NCBI RefSeq assembly: GCF_032884065.1
Contig: NC_088881.1
Location: 5,348,171 to 5,412,170 of the forward strand
Source: Artemia franciscana
Lineage: Eukaryota > Arthropoda > Branchiopoda > Anostraca > Artemiidae
Direction: 5' to 3'
Length of the DNA: 64,000 nucleotides
In this document: in pieces, positions 8,892 through 21,982 of the stretch
How positions within the stretch are numbered: the first letter of the stretch is position 1
Layout: each line of letters starts with the position of its first letter
Program-made: the position numbers and the translations under genes
Notes under the pieces: generated by a model
Told to the model about the DNA's origin: nothing
The model's input: the letters and a program-made list of their open reading frames with translations, nothing else
Database searches by the model: none

Positions 8892-10092
8892 TGAGTTCTA
8901 TTGTTTGGTTTTGAGCAAAACTTGAAAATACACTGTAGAAAAGAGACATTTCTCCGGTTTAAAATAATTCCTTTTTGAGTGGAATGTATATTAAACTTTC
9001 AGTTAGCCTATGATCGAAACAAATAAAAGCGCTTTGCTTCAACTTTGCCTCCACCCGCATGTCAAAAACATTACAATGCTAATTTTATTTATTTATTTTT
9101 TTTTTAATATAATGCTAAAATAAAGTAGAATTTATTTTTATTAGAATACAAATTGAACACAAAAGCCTCAAAATTTCAATACCTTTGGCTTTTTGAAATA
9201 CACGACTATAAGTAATCAAAGCCTTTGTTTCGAGAAATGAAATGAAAAAATACATCCGAATTCCTTTGACTCTTCTTTTGTTGAAAACTGTCCCTCTAAA
9301 GGAATTCTGATTAAAAAGCATAAGAAAAAGAAATTCAGATACGCTTGTTTTTAGAAGCCTCCTTGTCCACTTCATATCCTCCCTATGCTAACATCAGTAG
9401 ATATTTAGACATCAAAATCTAAAAGGCAGACATTTTTTACTTACTTATTCATACAAAATCTAATGATTGTAAATGTGTCATTTTTTTTTTTCACAATTAG
9501 GCTAATTTGTGATTTCTATTATTCGATATTAAGCAAACTCGAGAATATACTGTAGAAAGGGACATTTCTTAGGTTACAAATCGTATCGTTTCAAGTGTTA
9601 TGTACTATTGAACTTTTATATAGGCTGTGATAAAAATAAATAAAAAGGGTTCACTTCCACTTCCAACCCTCCGCATCTCGGAAACCTTACAACGTTATTC
9701 TTGTCTTTTCAACTATAATATTAGAATAGAATGAAATTTATTTTCATTAAAATATGAGTTTGACACTTTAAGCCTCAAATTTAGGTGTCGTTTCTTATTG
9801 CTTTATCTTCTGTGTTTTTAGTTGGAGTTTCGGAATTAATTTGAATACGATTTTGCAAACACACATGCATCTATGTTACATTTTCTGAAAGTTCTTGTAC
9901 TGGATTTTACTAATAAAAAATAAAAAGTGGACAATGAGGATATAAATTCCTAGCAAAAAGGTGTTTATTGAGATTGAACACTAGTTTTGACGGATTTCCA
10001 GTATTCTCTGCCCGTTTGCTGGCAAATTAGCACGGATATAGCGGTGAAAAAAATGTCTACTTGTAGAAAAATGACCTGTCTATTCTTTAGTA
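8090..10092. other. Long AT-rich inter-unit spacer, unit 1
   Basis: About 2 kb without a recognisable gene. It holds a T-run at about 8855-8885. It also contains a diverged direct duplication: about 8880-9175 resembles about 9500-9785, for example AATA(C/T)ACTGTAGAAA followed by GACATTTCT in both. A short inverted repeat (GAATTCCTTT at 9258, AAAGGAATTC at 9298) sits between them. Counterparts are 18022-20024, 27953-29955 and 37883-39845. Confidence 0.7.
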
Positions 10093-10234
10093 TAGGTTTC
10101 ATTCCTCCAAAGCTTACCTCCTAGTCAAAAATTTGAATAAAGCCATTCCAAACAAACACAAGCACGGCCAAAATTCCTTAGCTCGCGCAGAGAGAATAAT
10201 GTTAACCCGGGTACGGCGGTTTCCAAAGTACAAT

Positions 10235-10241
10235 TGTAAAA
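10235..10241 (+). promoter_or_regulatory. Altered H1 TATA box, unit 2 (TGTAAAA)
   Basis: The second base of the unit 1 TATAAAA is G here, and likewise at 20167-20173, 30098-30104 and 39988-39994. Such a change is expected to weaken TBP binding. The nearby TTTAAAAATA could partly substitute. Confidence 0.7.
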
Positions 10242-10317
10242 CTTTAAAAATAAGCATGTATTCGATATTTAGTCGGGGTCGCGCTAGTGATAAGAGAAAA
10301 GTTGAGAAAAATTGGAA

Positions 10318-10995
10318 ATGTCTGAAGTTGAAGCTGAAGTGGCACCAACAACTGTAGAATCCCAGAGCATGGCTTCACCAGCCAAGAAGGAAAAGAAAGC
10401 AAAGGCTCCGAAACCAGCTAAGGTTGCAAAACCTAAAGGGGATAAAAAGGCCAAGGCACCAGCAAACCACCCAAAATACACGGAAATGATCACCAAATCC
10501 ATTGCTGACCTGAAAGAACGCGGGGGATCTAGCCGTCAGGCCATTCTCAAATACATAATGGCCAATTTCCAGGTTGGCAATGATGCCAAAATTGTGAATA
10601 TGCATCTTAAACAGGCTTTGAAGCGTTGCCTTGCAAACGGAATTGTTATAAATCCCAAAGGTACTGGCGTAACTGGTTCTTTCAAGCTTGCAAAGCCTAT
10701 CAAGGCCGAAAGCCCCAAGGCTGGAAAGCCTGCCAAGCCCACAGCAAAGAAAACCTCAGTCAAGAAAACAGCCAAACCTACTGCAGTTAAAAAGTCAACT
10801 TCAGCCAAAAAGGCTACCAAGCCAACGGCTGGTAGCAAGAAATCTGTAAAGGCTTTCAAGAAACCCACTGTTGCCAAAAAAGCAGTAGCAGCAAAGAAGT
10901 CGACACCTAAGAAGGGGTCATCAGTCAAGAAAGCCCCCGCCGCCAAGAAAGTGGCATCTAAAAAGTCAGTAGCTAAGAAATCAGCTAAAAAGTAA
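10318..10995 (+). CDS. H1: Linker histone H1, unit 2
   Basis: 225 residues, identical to the unit 1 protein except Ala192, Ser195 and Ala213 in the basic tail. The same protein is encoded in units 3-5. The globular domain is unchanged and the hairpin is at 11025-11040. The upstream TATA position reads TGTAAAA. Confidence 0.97.
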   Translation: MSEVEAEVAPTTVESQSMASPAKKEKKAKAPKPAKVAKPKGDKKAKAPANHPKYTEMITKSIADLKERGGSSRQAILKYIMANFQVGNDAKIVNMHLKQALKRCLANGIVINPKGTGVTGSFKLAKPIKAESPKAGKPAKPTAKKTSVKKTAKPTAVKKSTSAKKATKPTAGSKKSVKAFKKPTVAKKAVAAKKSTPKKGSSVKKAPAAKKVASKKSVAKKSAKK

Positions 10996-11534
10996 ATGTG
11001 TACAATTATCGTATAGTATCAAACAGCCCTTTTCAGGGCTATCAAAGCAAATGCTCGAGACTCTGTTCAGAGAGTTATAATGCCTATTAATTTCACATTT
11101 TGACTGTCTACTTTTGCCTATACATCGCCATAGCCGAAGGATTAGAGCGGCGCCTTCAAATCATTGGAGCTGATGATCCATTCCCGACTAGGCTGATACA
11201 ATGATGACTAATATAATTACATAAGGGAATAAAAATAATTATGCAACGGAAAAGGATATAATTAAATCCTGTTTTACAGGAAAATACCACAATTATAAAT
11301 ATTGTTGCCTAATTTCTTTTTTCAAATTCCAACACTAAAGAAAAGGTTTGATTTCAAAAAGTTCAGACTGTTTTTGGTTGTATTATTTTCTCTTTTAACA
11401 ATACAATACATCAATCGCAATCTTTGCAAAAGCAAAAAAGGAGAAACACAGATTACCTAGAAATAGACTCGCTAGCTTTTGAGCAAAAATTGTTCGCCCA
11501 GGTAGAGCGGTTCCCTGAATATACGCTAAAAGTT

Positions 11535-12036
11535 AGTCTTTGATTAAAATCAGTCGTTTGCGCTGCGCTCTTGAAGGAGCAAGTACATTGTGTGTCATTG
11601 TATGCTACTGAAAGACAAAGATAGTTGAACTCTACAATGGAATCTAGGCTGAAAACATTTGAAGGGACTTTGGACATAGACCAATCAAAGACTAACTTTA
11701 AAGTTAGTCTTTAAGACAGTTGATCAGGCGGCGCTATTGAAGGAACAAGTAGACTTTTGCTGTAGAAGCTATTGAAAGACCAAGGCAACTTGAACTGTAC
11801 AATGGAGTTGGGCCCGACAACATATGAAGAGGATTTGGACATGGACAAATCAAAGACTAACTTTAAAGTAAGTCTTTGATTTAAGTCAGCTGTTTACGCG
11901 GCGCTATTGAAGGAACAAGCAGATTTTAGCTGTAGATGCTACTGAAGGACAAAAGTAGTTGAACTGTACAATGGAGTTGAGCCCGAAAATATATGAAGAC
12001 AATTTGAACATAAATACACTGTTCAATCAGCTTTTA
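11535..12036. repeat. 165-bp tandem repeats, unit 2
   Basis: Counterpart of 1439-1940. Four extra bases (TTAG) at its left edge restore an AAAGTTAGTCTTT half-palindrome before the first repeat, which unit 1 lacks. Confidence 0.85.
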
Positions 12037-12050
12037 TCATAAATTGTTGG

Positions 12051-13811
12051 TTAATACTACTAATAACTCACTGCAGCACCAAGCCGCCTGAGGCCAACAC
12101 AGCTACGCACGCTCCTCCTCCAACCTAATCTATTTAAACCTCCCTCTTTACACCCTCCCAGAAAGTTCCCATTTCCTTTAAATCTTTATTTATGACATCC
12201 TCCCAACCCAGACAAGGACGACCTGCTTTCCGTGTAGCCCCAGACGGTTGGCCAAAAAGGACAATCTTCGGTAATCTGTTATCCTTCATCCGTAGAACGT
12301 GGCCTAGCCATCTCAACCTTTCTTTCATTATAGCCCCAGAAAGCGGGATTGAACCACACTTTTCGTACAACCTACTGTTTGAAATACGGTCAGTCAGCCG
12401 GGTACCCAGAACAATCCGTAGGCAATTTCTCTGGAAAACATCTAGTAAATTTTCATCTGCTTTTCGGAGTGCCCATGCTTCAGAGCCATATTTGACCACT
12501 GTCACCACTGTAGCTTCCAATATTCTAATCTTGGTTTGTAGACTTATCTTTCTATTCTTCCAAACTTTTTTTAACTGTGAAAAAACACCCTGAGCTTTAG
12601 CTATTCTACTTTTAACATCTTCACTGCTCCCACCATCTTTACTAATAATGCTACCAAGGTAACTGAAGCTCCCAACCTAATCAATCTTTTCGTTACCTAA
12701 TGTCACCTGTTCATCTTCACTTATTCCTAGCCTTAGTGACTTAGTCTTCTTAACATTAATTTTCAAGCCTATTTTAGCACCCTGAACTCGTAAAACCTCT
12801 AAAATTTCATTCATTTTGCTCACACTTTCATCTAATATGCTTAAATCATCAGCATAATCTAAGTCCAGGAGCGTTCTTCCTTCCCATTTGATTCCATGGT
12901 TTCCAATTGCCTTTCCTGTGCTCCTTAAGACAAAGTCCATCAAAATGATCCATACAAAGAGGGATAGAACACAACCTTGCTTAACTCCTGATTTAATACA
13001 AAACCAGTTGCTAACCTCATTTCCTACCTTAACCGCAGCAGTATTATTCTCGTACATAGCGCAAATCACTTTAATGTATTTTTCTGGTATACCATATAAC
13101 GATAAGACCTTTGTTAACGCTGTTCTATCAACAGAATCGAAAGCTTGCTCATAATCGATAAAACTAAGGACCAAAGGTGTTTGACAACGAAGGGACTTCT
13201 CAATTATTAACCTAAGAGTGAAAACATGGTCGACACATCCTCTACCTTTTCTAAAACCGCATTGTTCCTCCCTTAAAACTTTGTCTACAGCATGTCTCAG
13301 TCTAAAAAGTATCATATTACTCAGTAATTTGCTACCTACAGAGACCAGACTAATGCCTCGATAATTACGACACTCACTCTTGTCACCTTTCTTATACAGT
13401 GGTTTAATTAAGGTTTTCCTGAAATCATTGGGTACTTCCCCTTTTTCAAAAATCATGTTCATAATCTTCAGTAGCTTATTCCTAACCTCAAAGCCATCAT
13501 ATTTAAGAAACTCATTAATCATACTATCAGCACCTGGGGCCTTATTATTTTTTGATCCTTTTAGTATTGTCGCTAATTCTTCCTCACTAAACAAATCTTC
13601 CTTCACATCCAAGGTATCACAAACTTTTTCATTTTCATCTATATCTTTTCCTGCAACTGTATCTCGGTTTAGCACATTCTCAAAATGTTCCACCCATCTT
13701 TCTTTAACTTTTTCCTTATCACTAATTGTGGCCCCATTTCTATCTTTAACTAGGACTAGTCCGGATTGGCTACTCCCTTTCAATTTTATACTGAATTACA
13801 CGCCAACTTAA
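12051..13811 (-). mobile_element. 5'-truncated RTE/BovB-like LINE, unit 2
   Basis: Same insertion and truncation as in unit 1, including the TAG (12677-12679). RT remains open for 368 codons (12677-13783), with Leu and Val changes next to GCVLS. Confidence 0.85.
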
Positions 13812-14206
13812 TTAAATGGTTAATTAACCATTTAAAACTGTATGTTTCTTGGTGGCTTTCAACTTGATTTAAATTGCCGGAATGGTCAACTAAAATATCT
13901 TGGGGGCTTATAAAATCACTTTGGTTACAACTCTTGACTCTTTTTATTGGCTAAAATAAATACGAGTCAACTGTTGTGGCTGTTCCATTTTCGCCTTCAT
14001 TTAGTGGCTTATCAGCTAAGCCAAAATAGTTGATTTGCATTTATTTATTACCGATAGGAAATGTCCAATTTAATCTCTCTTTTTTCTCTTATATAAAATA
14101 TAATCACCTTTGTGCTATTAGAATAAGGAAACAAGTTTGTTAAAGATTATTATTTTACTTTGAAACAAAGAAATCATAATAATAAATAAAAAAGAAAAAA
14201 AAAGAT

Positions 14207-14324
14207 GCCAACAGCACCCGGTGTTCCCAGGCGGTCACCCATCCAAGTACTGACCGGGCCCGACGTTGTGTGACTTCCAGGATCTGACGAGACTGGGTAC
14301 TTTCAACGTGGTATGGCCGTTGGC
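14207..14324 (-). rRNA. 5S ribosomal RNA, unit 2
   Basis: No difference from the unit 1 copy was seen over the 118 bases, and the T-run terminator is also kept. Confidence 0.96.
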
Positions 14325-14466
14325 TAAAAAATTTTGTAACAAAATCATTGTTGACTCACAAACTGAAAAGAAACAAAATGCCTAATTTTAGAGTCATGAA
14401 GCAAGGATTTTAGAAGAGAAAAATATTTTAAGAATGAATCAAAATATGTTTATTAATTGTTTTTTT

Positions 14467-15102
14467 GGTAAAGTTCTAGTTAAGTGACTTCTTGCTATCT
14501 CGGAAAGGGGTTAGGTTAGGAAAATGAAACTTTTGGGGATGGGTCTACAGGCTAAAGCATATCCCGGGAAGATATTTTAAAGTACTCACCTCCACTCTAT
14601 CTCCCTCTAGAGAGCCTTGAAATTTGCCTACATGACAGGTCTATACCTATTGAAATTTTGACAAAACAACATTTTACCTTAATTTTCAGTTACCTGTTGC
14701 TTTTTCTCTGCCTTTAGTTCTGAAAATGCAATTCCTGTTATTTGAGCAGAATTCTTAGCCATATCAATGTTTGTTTTTTTTTTTTTTTTAATTTAGTAAA
14801 TGTATTGGAATATCTTTAAAACCTTATAAATTGGGATTGAGCAAAGTTGTGAAGCTGAAAACAATTTTGTTGTACTTCATTCAAGCAGAAGATCTATTTT
14901 GCAAGGTGTCACTTTAAGAACACACCTATTTTTAAAGGTCATCAAAGGTCAGGGCCCTCTAAAGGGAGAAGGAGTGGAGGTAGGTACTTCAAAATATCTT
15001 CCCAGGACATACCTTAGCCTGTAGACCCATCCCTGAAAGTTTCATTTTCCTAACCTAACCCCTTTCCAAGATATCAAGAAGTCACTTAACTAGAATTTTA
15101 CC
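14467..15102. mobile_element. Inverted-repeat (MITE-like) element, unit 2
   Basis: Same position, length and ends (GGTAAA...TTTACC) as in unit 1. Confidence 0.85.
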
Positions 15103-15262
15103 TTTTTTGGTAAATTTTTTTGTGTTTTTTTAAAGAAAACCTTTTTTCCTGCTGAAACAAAACGACAAGCCCCCCAAAATGTTTCTACCTTTGATGACTA
15201 CCCTATTGCTTCCTAGGCCAGTTTAGATTAGTCGAATTAGAGGGTCTTTGAATTGGCTCTTG

Positions 15263-15298
<36 letters not shown>

Positions 15299-15690
15299 AG
15301 CTCCTCGATTTTTGTGTGTAATTTATTGGTTTCTTAGGTGAAAATGAGCTTCCTTTCCTACAGTAAATTCCTATGCTTTTGTAACGAGATCAATGTGAAA
15401 GCAAACTCTTTTGCTTGTAACAAAAGGGCAATCTCCAAATATATATTCAGATTCTGTTGGGGTATAATTTGAGGATTTTCAAGGAAAATGTTCCCCCTAC
15501 CTCCAGTAAATTCTTATGCTTTGTTACTAAATAAATGTGAAAGTTTCCCTTTTCACATTTAGTATCCTAAATTTCATAGCTTTGTCCTTCCCAGGTGGTC
15601 ACATGCTATAGAGCGATTCAATTAATTTGTAGCCCTTAAAAGGGCTGTTGGTTAATTTGGGGTAGGGCCTGGAGCTAAAGTTAGATTCAT

Positions 15691-16071
15691 TTAAGCCTTT
15701 GCCGGTTTTTCAGTCTTCTTTGGTAGAAGGACTGCTTGAATATTGGGCAAAACACCTCCTTGGGCAATGGTGACCCCCGACAGAAGCTTGTTCAGTTCTT
15801 CATCATTTCTAATGGCAAGCTGAAGGTGACGAGGAATAATACGAGTTTTTTTGTTATCTCGTGCAGCATTACCAGCAAGCTCAAGGACCTCGGCAGCCAA
15901 ATATTCCATCACCGCTGCAAGGTAAACGGGTGCGCCTGCACCAACTCGTTCCGCATAGTTGCCCTTTCTCAGAAGACGGTGGATCCTTCCCACTGGGAAT
16001 TGGAGACCTGCCCTATTTGAACGGGACTTTGCCTTTCCCTTCACTTTTCCACCCTTTCCTCTTCCTGACAT
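15691..16071 (-). CDS. H2A: Histone H2A, unit 2
   Basis: 126 residues, protein identical to unit 1. The hairpin is at 15631-15646 on the minus strand. Confidence 0.98.
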   Translation of the reverse strand: MSGRGKGGKVKGKAKSRSNRAGLQFPVGRIHRLLRKGNYAERVGAGAPVYLAAVMEYLAAEVLELAGNAARDNKKTRIIPRHLQLAIRNDEELNKLLSGVTIAQGGVLPNIQAVLLPKKTEKPAKA

Positions 16072-16288
16072 GGTTTCTAGATTACAAAATTCACTGAGAC
16101 TCTTTAATCCACCAACAAATTGAAAATGATGCCTGTTTTTGAATGCGCAAACAATTTATACTCCAGCGAGCGAACTGAGTTCCTCTGAGAAAAGAATTGT
16201 GCGCGAACTGTAGTTGGTATATAAACGGGCCGAGTTTTGTAAACACTTCTCATTTGATTATTGGATTTTGTTAAAGAATCTTTCAGCA

Positions 16289-16660
16289 ATGGCTCCAAAA
16301 ACTTCAGGAAAAGCGGCAAAGAAAGCTGGTAAGGCGCAAAAAAACATCAGCAAAACTGATAAGAAAAGGAAACGAAAGAGGAAGGAAAGCTACGCCATTT
16401 ACATTTACAAAGTTCTTAAGCAAGTGCATCCCGACACTGGTGTTTCTAGCAAGGCAATGAGCATCATGAATAGCTTTGTCAACGATATCTTTGAAAGGAT
16501 TGCTGCGGAAGCCTCTCGTCTAGCTCACTACAACAAGAGGTCCACCATCACTAGCAGAGAGGTTCAAACTGCTGTGAGGCTGCTCCTACCCGGAGAACTT
16601 GCCAAGCATGCTGTTAGTGAAGGCACTAAAGCTGTAACAAAATACACAAGCTCCAAATAA
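16289..16660 (+). CDS. H2B: Histone H2B, unit 2
   Basis: 123 residues from MAPKTSGK, identical to unit 1. The hairpin is at 16712-16727. One base differs in the 5'UTR (near 16244). Confidence 0.98.
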   Translation: MAPKTSGKAAKKAGKAQKNISKTDKKRKRKRKESYAIYIYKVLKQVHPDTGVSSKAMSIMNSFVNDIFERIAAEASRLAHYNKRSTITSREVQTAVRLLLPGELAKHAVSEGTKAVTKYTSSK

Positions 16661-17160
16661 GAGGGAATTTTCCCTGTCTATTAGCGCCCAATTAGCCGGG
16701 CCCTCCCAAACAGCCCTTTTAAGGGCTACCACCTTATTTTAAATGCTCTGCTCTCAAATTGTTTCTGGCTTTGATTTGCGAAATCTCGGGTCAACAAGAA
16801 CCCATACTAAACCCTAATACGAAAAAAACAACAAAAGTCCCCTGTTTCAAAGACAACGCTCAATTTGCTTGTTGTATAGAAAGTAATATCCATCGACGAA
16901 TAGTTAAAGAGTGTAGAAAACGGGGCCTCGGTCTTTTTCATGACGTTCCATCAAAAACATTTTTGTAGGCCCCATTGGGAGCTATTCATTTTTTTTGCTA
17001 TTTTTGGATTTATTAGGCTGGCCTAAATTGGCATTTTGCGTGTTCCCTTTTCATTAGATGTTTTGGATCAACGGCCCTTGAATCATACCTTTTTAGTCAC
17101 GGAACACTAGGCTATTTAACGTTATTTTGCGTGTTTGTTTAAACCATCTAGTGGCCCTTA

Positions 17161-17490
<330 letters not shown>

Positions 17491-17604
17491 TCAGATGCCT
17501 AGTAGCTATATTTATATGGAGCGCCAGCCGCGCGATAGAGTAACAATTTGTGGGGAAAGACTTTAGCAATATATAATAAACGGGCTTTCAAGAAAACTCG
17601 TTAG

Positions 17605-17961
<357 letters not shown>

Positions 17962-18021
17962 TGGTTTCTAAATGCATTTTGAACTGTCCCCCTACCCAAC
18001 GGCCTTTTTAAAGGCCATCAA

Positions 18022-18784
18022 ATCTTTAAACACTTTCTGGGCCAGGTTCTATGAGCCTTTTCCATATTGTGAATTTTAAAATGTCGGTAAATACCTTTTC
18101 TTCTTTTTTTGGTCTCAGGTGCAATATCTGAGTCGAATTATGAAAGCAAATTACCATTACTATTTTACTGTATTTAGCTTTTCCTTGCATATTTGAATAA
18201 AGTTGTTTATTATTATCATGGAATGATTCAAAGAAATAGTTGTTGCTATTCAACTGCACAATCCTATTCTGTTATGTTTGAATGAAGATAGTAGGAACGG
18301 AGGAGAATATGTTCCTACTCTTACTAAATTGCCGTTGGATCTTACAATTTGGACAAAAGTATTGCATTAATTATTTGCAGTTAATAAACAAGTATGAAAA
18401 GCCGGCAACATTTTAGATAGCAAATGAATTTCCTTGTAAACTGACTGAGAATGAAGCCCAAAATCATGAGTTTCAAACTATAACAAAAGGCATTCGACTG
18501 ACTTTAATTTAGAGATGGGAAAATAACAGCAAATGGACTTTTAGCTGGTATTCACCGTTGAAATATATTGCATTTCAATTTTCAGCATTGAACATATTAG
18601 TTTGTTCTAACACTGCTTTTGATCTTTTGAAATACAAGACGCCATAAACCTATAAAAATGATTTTTATCTGTCATTATATAGCAGTTATTTGTGATTATA
18701 TTTTATTTGTGATCATATAGCAACAATTCGTTTTGCGTTTTTAATTTTCGCAAACACTTTTTGTCATTTGTGTTTTAACTTTTT

Positions 18785-18823
<39 letters not shown>

Positions 18824-20024
18824 TGAGTTCTATTGTTTGGTTTTGAGCAAAACTTGAAAATACACTGTAGAAAAGAGACATTTCTCCGGTTTAAAATAAT
18901 TCCTTTTTGAGTGGAATGTATATTAAACTTTCAGTTAGCCTATGATCGAAACAAATAAAAGCGCTTTGCTTCAACTTTGCCTCCACCCGCATGTCAAAAA
19001 CATTACAATGCTAATTTTATTTATTTATTTTTTTTTTAATATAATGCTAAAATAAAGTAGAATTTATTTTTATTAGAATACAAATTGAACACAAAAGCCT
19101 CAAAATTTCAATACCTTTGGCTTTTTGAAATACACGACTATAAGTAATCAAAGCCTTTGTTTCGAGAAATGAAATGAAAAAATACATCCGAATTCCTTTG
19201 ACTCTTCTTTTGTTGAAAACTGTCCCTCTAAAGGAATTCTGATTAAAAAGCATAAGAAAAAGAAATTCAGATACGCTTGTTTTTAGAAGCCTCCTTGTCC
19301 ACTTCATATCCTCCCTATGCTAACATCAGTAGATATTTAGACATCAAAATCTAAAAGGCAGACATTTTTTACTTACTTATTCATACAAAATCTAATGATT
19401 GTAAATGTGTCATTTTTTTTTTTCACAATTAGGCTAATTTGTGATTTCTATTATTCGATATTAAGCAAACTCGAGAATATACTGTAGAAAGGGACATTTC
19501 TTAGGTTACAAATCGTATCGTTTCAAGTGTTATGTACTATTGAACTTTTATATAGGCTGTGATAAAAATAAATAAAAAGGGTTCACTTCCACTTCCAACC
19601 CTCCGCATCTCGGAAACCTTACAACGTTATTCTTGTCTTTTCAACTATAATATTAGAATAGAATGAAATTTATTTTCATTAAAATATGAGTTTGACACTT
19701 TAAGCCTCAAATTTAGGTGTCGTTTCTTATTGCTTTATCTTCTGTGTTTTTAGTTGGAGTTTCGGAATTAATTTGAATACGATTTTGCAAACACACATGC
19801 ATCTATGTTACATTTTCTGAAAGTTCTTGTACTGGATTTTACTAATAAAAAATAAAAAGTGGACAATGAGGATATAAATTCCTAGCAAAAAGGTGTTTAT
19901 TGAGATTGAACACTAGTTTTGACGGATTTCCAGTATTCTCTGCCCGTTTGCTGGCAAATTAGCACGGATATAGCGGTGAAAAAAATGTCTACTTGTAGAA
20001 AAATGACCTGTCTATTCTTTAGTA
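18022..20024. other. Inter-unit spacer, unit 2
   Basis: Counterpart of 8090-10092 with the same T-run and diverged direct duplication. No gene is seen. Confidence 0.7.
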
Positions 20025-20249
20025 TAGGTTTCATTCCTCCAAAGCTTACCTCCTAGTCAAAAATTTGAATAAAGCCATTCCAAACAAACACAAGCACGGC
20101 CAAAATTCCTTAGCTCGCGCAGAGAGAATAATGTTAACCCGGGTACGGCGGTTTCCAAAGTACAATTGTAAAACTTTAAAAATAAGCATGTATTCGATAT
20201 TTAGTCGGGGTCGCGCTAGTGATAAGAGAAAAGTTGAGAAAAATTGGAA

Positions 20250-20927
20250 ATGTCTGAAGTTGAAGCTGAAGTGGCACCAACAACTGTAGAATCCCAGAGC
20301 ATGGCTTCACCAGCCAAGAAGGAAAAGAAAGCAAAGGCTCCGAAACCAGCTAAGGTTGCAAAACCTAAAGGGGATAAAAAGGCCAAGGCACCAGCAAACC
20401 ACCCAAAATACACGGAAATGATCACCAAATCCATTGCTGACCTGAAAGAACGCGGGGGATCTAGCCGTCAGGCCATTCTCAAATACATAATGGCCAATTT
20501 CCAGGTTGGCAATGATGCCAAAATTGTGAATATGCATCTTAAACAGGCTTTGAAGCGTTGCCTTGCAAACGGAATTGTTATAAATCCCAAAGGTACTGGC
20601 GTAACTGGTTCTTTCAAGCTTGCAAAGCCTATCAAGGCCGAAAGCCCCAAGGCTGGAAAGCCTGCCAAGCCCACAGCAAAGAAAACCTCAGTCAAGAAAA
20701 CAGCCAAACCTACTGCAGTTAAAAAGTCAACTTCAGCCAAAAAGGCTACCAAGCCAACGGCTGGTAGCAAGAAATCTGTAAAGGCTTTCAAGAAACCCAC
20801 TGTTGCCAAAAAAGCAGTAGCAGCAAAGAAGTCGACACCTAAGAAGGGGTCATCAGTCAAGAAAGCCCCCGCCGCCAAGAAAGTGGCATCTAAAAAGTCA
20901 GTAGCTAAGAAATCAGCTAAAAAGTAA
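20250..20927 (+). CDS. H1: Linker histone H1, unit 3
   Basis: 225 residues, same protein as unit 2. The hairpin is at 20957-20972 and the TATA position reads TGTAAAA. Confidence 0.97.
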   Translation: MSEVEAEVAPTTVESQSMASPAKKEKKAKAPKPAKVAKPKGDKKAKAPANHPKYTEMITKSIADLKERGGSSRQAILKYIMANFQVGNDAKIVNMHLKQALKRCLANGIVINPKGTGVTGSFKLAKPIKAESPKAGKPAKPTAKKTSVKKTAKPTAVKKSTSAKKATKPTAGSKKSVKAFKKPTVAKKAVAAKKSTPKKGSSVKKAPAAKKVASKKSVAKKSAKK

Positions 20928-21466
20928 ATGTGTACAATTATCGTATAGTATCAAACAGCCCTTTTCAGGGCTATCAAAGCAAATGCTCGAGACTCTGTTC
21001 AGAGAGTTATAATGCCTATTAATTTCACATTTTGACTGTCTACTTTTGCCTATACATCGCCATAGCCGAAGGATTAGAGCGGCGCCTTCAAATCATTGGA
21101 GCTGATGATCCATTCCCGACTAGGCTGATACAATGATGACTAATATAATTACATAAGGGAATAAAAATAATTATGCAACGGAAAAGGATATAATTAAATC
21201 CTGTTTTACAGGAAAATACCACAATTATAAATATTGTTGCCTAATTTCTTTTTTCAAATTCCAACACTAAAGAAAAGGTTTGATTTCAAAAAGTTCAGAC
21301 TGTTTTTGGTTGTATTATTTTCTCTTTTAACAATACAATACATCAATCGCAATCTTTGCAAAAGCAAAAAAGGAGAAACACAGATTACCTAGAAATAGAC
21401 TCGCTAGCTTTTGAGCAAAAATTGTTCGCCCAGGTAGAGCGGTTCCCTGAATATACGCTAAAAGTT

Positions 21467-21968
21467 AGTCTTTGATTAAAATCAGTCGTTTGCGCTGCGC
21501 TCTTGAAGGAGCAAGTACATTGTGTGTCATTGTATGCTACTGAAAGACAAAGATAGTTGAACTCTACAATGGAATCTAGGCTGAAAACATTTGAAGGGAC
21601 TTTGGACATAGACCAATCAAAGACTAACTTTAAAGTTAGTCTTTAAGACAGTTGATCAGGCGGCGCTATTGAAGGAACAAGTAGACTTTTGCTGTAGAAG
21701 CTATTGAAAGACCAAGGCAACTTGAACTGTACAATGGAGTTGGGCCCGACAACATATGAAGAGGATTTGGACATGGACAAATCAAAGACTAACTTTAAAG
21801 TAAGTCTTTGATTTAAGTCAGCTGTTTACGCGGCGCTATTGAAGGAACAAGCAGATTTTAGCTGTAGATGCTACTGAAGGACAAAAGTAGTTGAACTGTA
21901 CAATGGAGTTGAGCCCGAAAATATATGAAGACAATTTGAACATAAATACACTGTTCAATCAGCTTTTA
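21467..21968. repeat. 165-bp tandem repeats, unit 3
   Basis: Counterpart of 11535-12036, with palindromic junctions kept. Confidence 0.85.
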
Positions 21969-21982
21969 TCATAAATTGTTGG

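Noticed and set aside
9115-9375. Conserved 86-codon frame in the inter-unit spacer (minus strand)
   Set aside because: AT-rich, no domain, and conservation across units is explained by concerted evolution.
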